The notes under the pieces: generated by a model
Database searches by the model: none
Told to the model about the DNA's origin: nothing
Seen by the model: the letters and a program-made list of their open reading frames with translations, nothing else
Shown here: positions 7,617 to 14,243 of the stretch, piece by piece
How positions within the stretch are numbered: the first letter of the stretch is position 1
How the letters are laid out: every line of letters begins with the position of its first letter
Assembly: GCA_035252155.1 (NCBI GenBank)
Contig: DATFDL010000667.1
Coordinates: 1-25,893, forward strand
Direction of reading: 5' to 3'
DNA from: JAICLL01 sp035252155
GTDB taxonomy: Bacteria; Planctomycetota; Planctomycetia; Pirellulales; JAICIG01
Length of the DNA: 25,893 nt
Position numbers and translations under genes: made by a program

Positions 7617-9038
7617 TCACGCTTCCAGGTCGCGGGCCAGGCGGATGCCGCTGAATTGAAAGCGTGTGGCGGCCGGCCAAAAGTTGCGGTAGGTGACGCG
7701 GAAATGATCGCGCGGCGTCATACACGAGCCGCCCCGCAACACGCGCTGGTTGTCCATGAATTTGCCGTTGTATTCGGCTAGCTCGCCCGTAAAAGTTCGG
7801 TAGCCCGGATACGGCTCGTGATAACTCGACGTCCATTGCCAGACGACGCCAAACAACTGCCGAAGCGACTCGTGCCCGGCGGCGGACGATGGATGCAGCC
7901 GGTCGCGATTCAAGAAGGATTGCTCGGCCATACGCTGTTCGCTCGCTTGCTCGATGGAGCGGGCGGCATGTTCCCATTCGCGTTCGTTGGGCAGGCGTAG
8001 CGTGCACTCGGACGCGAAGTTTTCCGACCACCATCGCGCGAACGCGTCGGCTTCGTAAAAGCTCACGTGGCAAACAGGCTCGTCCAAAGCAAGCGGACGC
8101 GGCCCGGCGAGCGTCCAGTTCCACCACTGGCCATCGAGCCGCTCCCAATAGAGCGGCGCCTGCCAGCCATGTTCCTGCGCGGCCCGCCAGCCATTATCGA
8201 GCCACAGCAACTGTCGCCGATAGCCGCCGTCTTCCATAAAGTCGAGAAACTCGCGATTGGTCGATAGTCGATCCGCCAGTGCGAATGAAGCAAGATAGTA
8301 CTTGTGGCGCGGTAATTCGTTATCCCAGCACCAGGTCGAATCGGCGTGTCCGAATTCGAGCAGGCCTCCAGCAAACTCAATGAACTTCAAGGGGCCGGGT
8401 TCGCCCAGCGACGCCTCTGTGCCCGGCAATTGCAAATAAGGCGTTCGCAGTCTCGGCGCATTTTGCGCGAGAATATATTTGACTTCGGTGTAAAAAAGCT
8501 CCTGATGTTGTTGCTCGTGATTGATGCCGACCGCCAGGCGAAACTCCAGTTCGTCAAGCTGCTGCTCGTCAATCGATTTCAGCAGCGCTTCGATTCGGCG
8601 GTCGACCGAGGCACGATACTCATAGATTTCGGCCGTTGTAGGCCGGCTCAATGATCCTCGCCGCGAGCGGGCCAGCCGCTCGCCGAAAGTGGCGTAATAC
8701 GAATTGAGCACGTGGTCGAATTCGGCGTCTTCCGGATCGCTGGCGCCGCCGAACGGCATGAGGACATTTCGCACAAAGAACCAACTCGTATGCCCGAGGT
8801 TCCACCAGGGCGGGCTGACCTCCTCGGCCGGCTGAAGGCGAAACACCTCAGCCGCCAGGGGCCGGCACATTTCGAGGCTGGCCTGTCGGACGAGTTGAAA
8901 TCGCCTGAGCAGTTCTTCGCGGTCTGCGCAGACAGTCGGCGGGCTGCGCGCAGAAACGTCGCCGTCGGTTCGTGCCTCGAGCGCCGAGTCGCCGTGCCGA
9001 CGATGGGTTCTGCTCATGCGACCAGCGGCCGGGGGCAT
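7617..9038 (-). CDS. egtB: EgtB-like sulfoxide synthase (ergothioneine or selenoneine synthesis)
   Basis: This 473-residue non-haem iron enzyme would join oxygen-activated sulfur (or selenium) to the imidazole of hercynine. An N-terminal DinB-type helical domain carries the three expected iron ligands: H83 in NLGHTSW, and H174 and H178 in NHEQQHQEL. The C-terminal half is an FGE/sulfatase-modifying-factor fold (LPNEREWEHAAR, then RVLRGGSCMTPRDHFR and GIRLARDLEA at the end). It lacks the C-terminal methyltransferase of OvoA. SenA, the selenoneine enzyme, has the same layout and cannot be excluded. No histidine methyltransferase (EgtD) is in the window. The ATG at 9038 is used; ATG 9017 is an equally good start, and neither has a clear ribosome-binding site. 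It converges on the ABC importer. Confidence 0.85.
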   Translation of the reverse strand: MPPAAGRMSRTHRRHGDSALEARTDGDVSARSPPTVCADREELLRRFQLVRQASLEMCRPLAAEVFRLQPAEEVSPPWWNLGHTSWFFVRNVLMPFGGASDPEDAEFDHVLNSYYATFGERLARSRRGSLSRPTTAEIYEYRASVDRRIEALLKSIDEQQLDELEFRLAVGINHEQQHQELFYTEVKYILAQNAPRLRTPYLQLPGTEASLGEPGPLKFIEFAGGLLEFGHADSTWCWDNELPRHKYYLASFALADRLSTNREFLDFMEDGGYRRQLLWLDNGWRAAQEHGWQAPLYWERLDGQWWNWTLAGPRPLALDEPVCHVSFYEADAFARWWSENFASECTLRLPNEREWEHAARSIEQASEQRMAEQSFLNRDRLHPSSAAGHESLRQLFGVVWQWTSSYHEPYPGYRTFTGELAEYNGKFMDNQRVLRGGSCMTPRDHFRVTYRNFWPAATRFQFSGIRLARDLEA

Positions 9039-9237
9039 CGTAGGGTGGCACTCGAAGAGATGCGGCGGATGACGTTTGGTGCGTCATGGTTACGCACCGC
9101 AGCTTAGCAAACCAGGCAAAATCAACAAGTTTTCGGCCATATAAGCCATCACGCGGTAGTCTTTTTGCCCATCCTCGCCGGCTTCCAGCTATACTTGTCG
9201 AACGGTTTTGGCAAACACCTTCGATGCGGAGCAGCCA
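9039..9237. other. Divergent intergenic region between egtB and the amidohydrolase
   Basis: The gap holds a GTAGGGTGGCAC segment directly upstream of the egtB start, a GGTGCGT/ACGCACC inverted repeat (9078-9098), and TATACT at 9190-9195. TATACT is a possible -10 box for the amidohydrolase; the best -35, TTGCCC at 9165, is 19 bases away, so the promoter is weakly supported. Confidence 0.45.
9078..9098. repeat. Short inverted repeat
   Basis: GGTGCGT and ACGCACC are perfect 7-bp arms around a 7-base loop. No T-tract follows, so an intrinsic terminator is unlikely; it may be another member of the short palindrome families in this window. Confidence 0.45.
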
Positions 9238-11895
9238 GTGCAAGTGGGAATTCATTCGGGGCGAATTGTGTTTTTGATTGCTCTTTTGGCGGTGGCCGCT
9301 CGGCCCGTCGCGGCGGGCCCCGCCACGGCTTACACCGGCGCCACCATTCACACAGCAGCGGGAAAAACGTTCGAGCTGGGTACGCTCATCGTGCAAGACG
9401 GTAAGATCGTCGAGGTGGGACCGAGCGAGAACGTGGTGGTTCCCGACGATGCTCGGCGGGTCGATGTTTCGGCCAAGGTGATCATCCCCGGCCTGGTCGA
9501 CTCGCATTCGCATCTGGGCGTCTACTCGCGGCCCGGCGTGTCGGCCAACAGCGACGGCAACGAATCGACCGGTCCCGTACAGGCCGCCATTCGCGCGCTC
9601 GACTCGGTCAACCCGTTCGATCCCGGCATCCGCATGGCGACGGCGGGCGGCGTGACGACTGCCAACATCATGCCAGGCAGCGCCAACGCCATCGGCGGCC
9701 AGACCATCTATGTGAAGCTGCGCGGACACACGGTCGAGCAGATGGCCATCCTCTCGCCGGCGGCCATCGGCGGGCTGAAGATGGCCAATGGCGAAAACCC
9801 CAAGCGCGTCTATGGCAGCCGCAAGCAAGCGCCGGGGACGCGGATGAAACTGGCCGCGCTGCAGCGAGCTGAGTTTTTCAAGGCCCGCGATTATCAGCGC
9901 AGGTGGGACGCTTATCGCAAGAAGCTGGCGGCCGGCGAGGAAGCTTCGCCCCCCGACACCGATCTTTCGATGGAGCCGCTGGTCGAGGCCTTGCAACGCA
10001 AGCGCACCATTCATTTTCACAGCCATCGTTCCGACGACATCATGAGTGTGCTTCGGCTGGCCGACGAGTTTGGCTTGGAAGTTCTACTGCAACACGGCAC
10101 CGAGTCGTACAAAGTGTTGGAAGAGCTGGCCAAGCGCAAGGTGCCCGTCTCGTTGACGCTGCCCGACAGCCCCGGCGGCAAGGCCGAGGTGATCGATTAT
10201 CTCGAATCGACCGGGCGGCGGCTGCACGAGGCGGGCGTAAAGGTGTTGGTCAATACCGACGACCCCGTGACAGAGAGCCGCTTTTTGTTGCGGACGGCTG
10301 CCATTACGGTGCGCGGCGGGCTGGATGCCGAGACGGCGTTGCAGGCGGTCACGCTGTCGGCCGCTCAGGCTTTGCACCTGGACGACCGGCTCGGCTCGCT
10401 CGAAAAGGGCAAGGACGCCGATTTTGTGGTGCTGAGCGGTGAACCATTCAGCGTTTATACGCGCGTGCTGGAGACATACATCGACGGCCGCCGCGTCTTC
10501 AACCTGGCCGATGCCAAAGAGCGGCTCTATCAGACCGGCGGTTTTGCCGTGGCCGATCCGTCGCAGGTGCCCGCCGCCGGGGCGTTGGTCGAGCCGCAGC
10601 CCGCCGCCGCCGCGCCCGATTTGCCCGACGATGCCAAGCAGCCAACGGCCGAAAGCAGCGAGCTGGTGGTGCTGGCCGGACGATTGCACACCGTTGCGAA
10701 AGAAGCGATCAACGACGGCGCGGTCCATGTGCGCGACGGCAAAATTGTTTATGCCGGTTCGCGGCAGGGCTTCGATTTGCCCGAGGGCGTGCCGGTGGTG
10801 AGCGCCGCGGTCGTCACGCCGGGCTTGATCGACGCCTACAGCTCGGTGCCGCTCAGCGGTGCCTACAACATCGCGGCCGACCAAGACGCCGATGAGCACA
10901 GCGACCCGAACCAAGCCGACCTGCGCGTGCTCGACGCCTTTAATCCGCACGAGCCGCTGCTGCGGTTCTTGCTAGAACAAGGCGTGACCGTCGTGCACGC
11001 CTGTCCCGGCCGCGACAACGCCATCGCCGGGCAGACCGGCGTCTTTCGCACGCACGGTGCCACCGCCGAAGCGATGACCGTGCGATTTCCGCAAATGGTG
11101 TGCTTTAATTTGGGCGAATCGCCCAAGCAGACCTACCCGGACCGCAAGCCGGGCACGCGCATGGGCACGGCCTCGCTGGCGCGCACCGCCTTGAGCGAGG
11201 CGGCCAACTACGCGCGCAAGCGGCGGGCCGCCAAGGACGAAGCTTCGCAGCCCGACCGCAATCTGAAGCACGAGGCGTTGGGCCAGGTGCTCGAACAGAA
11301 ACTGCCGGCGATGTTCGCCGCCCAGCGGGCCGACGACGTCATGACGGCGCTGCGGTTGGCCGAAGAGTTCAAGCTCAAGGGGCGGCTGGCCCTTTCGGCC
11401 GAGGCCTACTTGCTGCGCGACCGGCTGGCCGAGGCCAAGCTGCCGGTGATCGTCCATCCCACCATGCAGCGCGTCGGCGAGATGGAAACCTACAACAGCT
11501 TTTTGGGCAATGCCGCGGCGCTGGCCGATCGCGGCCTGCTGATCGCCATCGGCAGCGGCTACGAAGGCTATGTGCCCAAGACCCGCGTGGCGCGGTACGA
11601 GGCGGCCATCGCCATGGTTCACGGGCTGGGGTTCGATCGGGCATTGCGGTCGATCACGCTCGACGCGGCCAAGATTTTGGAGATCGACGATCGCTTCGGC
11701 ACGCTCGAAGCGGGCAAGACCGCCGACCTGGTGCTCTACGACGGCGATCCATTTGAGTATGCCACGCACGTCAGCGGCGTGGTGCTCGACGGCCGCATGG
11801 TCTTTGATCGCGCGCAGCGGCAGAAGCAGCCGATCGATCAGCAATCGTTCTGGCACATGGGCGGCCCCGAACCGGCATGTTGCCTCGGCTTGTAG
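9238..11895 (+). CDS. Exported tandem amidohydrolase with a degenerate second domain
   Basis: Two imidazolonepropionase/dihydroorotase-type amidohydrolase domains lie in one protein of about 885 residues after a signal peptide ending near RPVAAG. Domain 1 (about 30-450) has the metal site: HSH (H90, H92), HFHSH (H259/H261), QHG (H286) and NTDDP (D341). Domain 2 (about 460-870) keeps the fold and even the flanking words (PGLIDA, RADDVMTALRLAEEF, then LEAGKTADLVLYDGDPF), but its ligands are gone: the HxH pair is Y534 and S536, the second His pair is Met/Ala, and the Asp site is Gly/Ser. GTG 9238 is chosen because GGAG lies 6 bases before it; TTG 9208 and GTG 9244 are alternatives. The substrate is unknown. 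The TAG stop is part of a GTAG-headed palindrome. Confidence 0.88.
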   Translation: MQVGIHSGRIVFLIALLAVAARPVAAGPATAYTGATIHTAAGKTFELGTLIVQDGKIVEVGPSENVVVPDDARRVDVSAKVIIPGLVDSHSHLGVYSRPGVSANSDGNESTGPVQAAIRALDSVNPFDPGIRMATAGGVTTANIMPGSANAIGGQTIYVKLRGHTVEQMAILSPAAIGGLKMANGENPKRVYGSRKQAPGTRMKLAALQRAEFFKARDYQRRWDAYRKKLAAGEEASPPDTDLSMEPLVEALQRKRTIHFHSHRSDDIMSVLRLADEFGLEVLLQHGTESYKVLEELAKRKVPVSLTLPDSPGGKAEVIDYLESTGRRLHEAGVKVLVNTDDPVTESRFLLRTAAITVRGGLDAETALQAVTLSAAQALHLDDRLGSLEKGKDADFVVLSGEPFSVYTRVLETYIDGRRVFNLADAKERLYQTGGFAVADPSQVPAAGALVEPQPAAAAPDLPDDAKQPTAESSELVVLAGRLHTVAKEAINDGAVHVRDGKIVYAGSRQGFDLPEGVPVVSAAVVTPGLIDAYSSVPLSGAYNIAADQDADEHSDPNQADLRVLDAFNPHEPLLRFLLEQGVTVVHACPGRDNAIAGQTGVFRTHGATAEAMTVRFPQMVCFNLGESPKQTYPDRKPGTRMGTASLARTALSEAANYARKRRAAKDEASQPDRNLKHEALGQVLEQKLPAMFAAQRADDVMTALRLAEEFKLKGRLALSAEAYLLRDRLAEAKLPVIVHPTMQRVGEMETYNSFLGNAAALADRGLLIAIGSGYEGYVPKTRVARYEAAIAMVHGLGFDRALRSITLDAAKILEIDDRFGTLEAGKTADLVLYDGDPFEYATHVSGVVLDGRMVFDRAQRQKQPIDQQSFWHMGGPEPACCLGL

Positions 11896-11913
11896 CACGG
11901 AATTCATTCCGTG
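11892..11913 (+). repeat. GTAG-headed palindrome (REP-like) overlapping a stop codon
   Basis: GTAG is followed by CACGGAATTCATTCCGTG, perfect 8-bp arms around a 2-base centre. The TAG of the head is the stop codon of the amidohydrolase. It closely resembles the palindrome at the synthetase stop (14222-14243). Confidence 0.65.
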
Positions 11914-12024
11914 CCCTTGGCAACAACACGTTCGGTAGCTTCCGGCCTTGTGCCGGGCAGTTGCAGCGGCGCTTTGGGCAGCAATGTTCTTTGCTGGTTT
12001 CGTAGCGGATAGAATACGAGCATC

Positions 12025-12357
12025 ATGGCGACTAAAAAACGCTCAAAATTGAATGGTGCTAAAAAACCTCGCCAATCCAACGGTGCTGCTGCCGAGTTGA
12101 TACGGCCAGCCAATGTTCGCTGGCTTGGGCCCTTAGGCATGTACCCTCGCAAACGGGCACTTACCTTTGAGACCGAGCAGGATTTGAAAAAAGCAATCGA
12201 CGCCATCTGGAATCCAGAGGACGAACTATACCGAATGCCACATGCGCCTGCCGGCGGTTTGACGATGATCGTACCCGACGAGGCCCTACCGTTCTTCCGT
12301 TCGCGACCACTGCGGTTCACCGAGCATCCGGTTATGCCTGCAGTGCGGCGCCCGTGA
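12025..12357 (+). CDS. Hypothetical protein, 110 residues
   Basis: I do not recognise this family. The protein starts with a Lys/Arg/Asn-rich tail (MATKKRSKLNG, then AKKPRQSNG) and continues into a compact region with TFETEQDLKKAIDAIW and a Pro-rich end. It has no membrane segment, signal peptide or known motif. The first 60 bases are clearly richer in A than the surrounding genes. TAGAAT lies about 10 bases before the ATG, so the transcript may be nearly leaderless. The next gene starts 57 bases later with a similar MATK opening, so the two may form a small pair. The protein-like composition in this frame only, and the absence of any opposing gene, support it as real. Confidence 0.6.
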   Translation: MATKKRSKLNGAKKPRQSNGAAAELIRPANVRWLGPLGMYPRKRALTFETEQDLKKAIDAIWNPEDELYRMPHAPAGGLTMIVPDEALPFFRSRPLRFTEHPVMPAVRRP

Positions 12358-12414
12358 CAGACCAGCGGTCTGGATGCCGCATGAGGCGTGCGAAACAAAA
12401 GGTGAGCTGCCGGC

Positions 12415-12807
12415 GTGGCAACTAAGAGCATCGCAAAACTCGAATCGCGAACCCGCGTGGTTTTCAATCTTCCAGCGAACGACGCGGGTGAAACGACGGC
12501 CGTCTACGAGGTAATCAAGTACCTCGAGCGCTTAAAGGACGGCCAGGTTGGCGTAACCGGGTTTACGCTAAGTGAGGTCATGCCGGCGGTCTTCACGGGC
12601 TCTTGGTGGAGCGATGAACAGGGCACGTGGAGGGAAGACGCCATCGTCATCATGATGGTCGATTTCGCGACGCCGTCGGCGGGCGCGAAGTGGTCCGTTA
12701 GCGGTGAAATGACCAAGCTCAAGCGCTTCATCTCGGCGGCGTACCGACGCAATGGTAGCCGACAAGAAGAAGTTTGGGTCGTCGCCCATCGCGTCTCTGT
12801 AATCCGT
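12415..12807 (+). CDS. Hypothetical protein, 3' end lost or frameshifted
   Basis: A GTG start with AAAGGTGAG 8 bases upstream opens a convincing soluble protein of about 130 residues, including RTRVVFNLPANDAGETTAVY, VTGFTLSEVMPAVFTGSWW and a final QEEVWVVAHRV segment that looks like a natural C-terminus. I cannot name the family. No in-frame stop follows: the frame runs antisense through the oxidoreductase gene to 14319. In the +1 register a TAA lies at 12800-12802, six bases short of the converging gene's stop, so a one-base indel or a sequencing error near the end would explain the missing stop. The interval given ends where the opposing gene begins; everything beyond is probably not coding. 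Confidence 0.5.
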
Positions 12808-14118
12808 TCAGCCTACGCCACGCGGCGTGCTCCAATGCTCGCGATACTGACGGCGCAGCAGGCTGGCGGCCTCGGCGTCGCCGTCAATCTGCTCGCGTTG
12901 CGGGTCGAAGCGCAACGAGCGGCCAACCCGCGCGGCGATATTGGCCAGGTGAACCAGCGTGGCCGCGCGGTGGCCGGCTTCCACGGGGGCGTTCAATGCC
13001 GAGCCTCCGCCGCGAACGCCGTCGAGAAAATTCTGGTGGTGGGCCGACAAATCGGCCGAGCCGGTGCGCTCCGCGAGCAGCTTGTTTCGCGGACCATACA
13101 GCTTCCAGCCGACGCTATGCCCGATAATCATCAGACCTTCGGTGCCGTAGAACGCCGCGCCGTTCTCATAGCCCTCTTGTACATACGGCGACCAATCGCG
13201 CTGCTCGAAGATGAGTTGCTTCGGCCGGCCCGATTTCTGCGCCGCCGGATATTCGAACACAGCGTATTGCGTGTCGGGAAATTGCTGATCGTCGTCAAAG
13301 AAATATTTCCCGCCGAGGCAGCCGACCGCCGACGGGTGCGAATCGACGCCCAGGCCCCAACAAGCGACGTCGATGTCGTGTACGCCGTCGTTGCCGATGT
13401 CGCCGCAACCAAAATCGTACCACCAACGCCAGACGCCGGGCAGCAGGTTGGGCCGATAGGCGACCTTGGGGGCCGGCCCCAGCCAAAGGTCGAAATCGAG
13501 CGTCGCGGGCGGCTCGCTGGGTCCGCTTTTGCCGATCGAGCGGCGAAGCTGGCTGTTCCAGGCCTTCGCCACCAAGACCTCGCCAATTTCGCCTTGCTGA
13601 ATGCGCTGGATGGCGTCGCGCACACAGTCGGTGCTGCGACTCTGGGTGCCCACCTGCAGCAGCTTGCCCGATCGGCGCACCGCATCGATCAACAGCCGCC
13701 CTTCGCGCACGTTATGGCACATCGGTTTCTCGACATACACGTGCTTGCCGGCGTCGAGCGCCAAGAGCGCGGCCGGAGCGTGCCAGTGATCGGGCGTGGC
13801 GATCCACACCGCCTCGACCTGGCGGTCGTCGAGCACGCGCCGCAGGTCGCCCACGGCCTCGGGGGCCGCGCCCGATTGCGATTCGATGGTCTTGGCCGCG
13901 GCGGCCAGCCGGTTCTGGTCGACGTCGCACACATAGGCGACGCGCACGTCCTTTCGAGTGGCCAGCAGGCGGAGATGATTGCCGCCCATGCCGCCGACAC
14001 CAATTACTGCGATATTTACGGTGCGCGCCGGCTCGGCTTTCACCGTGTCCGTCACAACCGCGCAGGCCGCCAAAGCCCCGGCCCCTTTCAAAAACGTCCG
14101 ACGATCGGCAAATTGCAT
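12808..14118 (-). CDS. Gfo/Idh/MocA-family oxidoreductase with Tat signal
   Basis: This 436-residue NAD(P)-dependent dehydrogenase of sugars or related polyols has a twin-arginine signal at the N-terminus (RRTFLKGAGALAACA, residues 6-20), implying export of a folded, cofactor-loaded protein. The Rossmann fold has GVGGMGG (40-46), followed by the family words ATPDHWH (108-114) and VEKPM (129-133), where the lysine acts in catalysis. A GNDGVHDIDV segment carries the usual active-site Asp/His. AAAGGAG lies 6 bases before the ATG. It is the last of three minus-strand genes and may be read with the synthetase 121 bp upstream, although a palindrome lies between. Planctomycetes carry many paralogues, so the substrate cannot be guessed. 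Confidence 0.92.
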   Translation of the reverse strand: MQFADRRTFLKGAGALAACAVVTDTVKAEPARTVNIAVIGVGGMGGNHLRLLATRKDVRVAYVCDVDQNRLAAAAKTIESQSGAAPEAVGDLRRVLDDRQVEAVWIATPDHWHAPAALLALDAGKHVYVEKPMCHNVREGRLLIDAVRRSGKLLQVGTQSRSTDCVRDAIQRIQQGEIGEVLVAKAWNSQLRRSIGKSGPSEPPATLDFDLWLGPAPKVAYRPNLLPGVWRWWYDFGCGDIGNDGVHDIDVACWGLGVDSHPSAVGCLGGKYFFDDDQQFPDTQYAVFEYPAAQKSGRPKQLIFEQRDWSPYVQEGYENGAAFYGTEGLMIIGHSVGWKLYGPRNKLLAERTGSADLSAHHQNFLDGVRGGGSALNAPVEAGHRAATLVHLANIAARVGRSLRFDPQREQIDGDAEAASLLRRQYREHWSTPRGVG

Positions 14119-14124
14119 CGCAGG

Positions 14125-14131
14125 CTCCTTT
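14125..14131 (-). promoter_or_regulatory. Ribosome-binding site of the Gfo/Idh gene
   Basis: On the minus strand AAAGGAG lies 6 bases before the ATG at 14118, which fixes this start and keeps the twin-arginine signal intact. Confidence 0.7.
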
Positions 14132-14221
14132 ACAGTGAAGGCGAAAACAGACCGGAAGCTGGATCACAGCATCGCCGCCCACAGGATACCTCTGTCGGTG
14201 CGGACAACCAATCCCCTGGGA

Positions 14222-14243
14222 AACGGGCTGAATCCCGTTCTAC
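14222..14243 (-). repeat. GTAG-headed palindrome overlapping the synthetase stop
   Basis: Read on the minus strand, GTAG is followed by AACGGGATTCAGCCCGTT, 6-bp arms around a 6-base centre. The TAG of the head is the stop codon of the synthetase. The layout matches the element at 11892-11913 almost base for base in the centre (ATTCA). Confidence 0.62.

Noticed and set aside
7617..9038. OvoA (ovothiol) enzyme
   Set aside because: The protein ends after the FGE-type domain and lacks the C-terminal methyltransferase of OvoA.
8848..10026. Minus-strand open frame of 392 codons spanning the egtB and amidohydrolase junction
   Set aside because: Most of it is in-register antisense of the amidohydrolase, and it overlaps the start of egtB in another frame; no motif is recognisable.
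10084..11907. Two minus-strand open frames (10084-10950 and 10972-11907)
   Set aside because: Both are in-register antisense shadows of the amidohydrolase gene.
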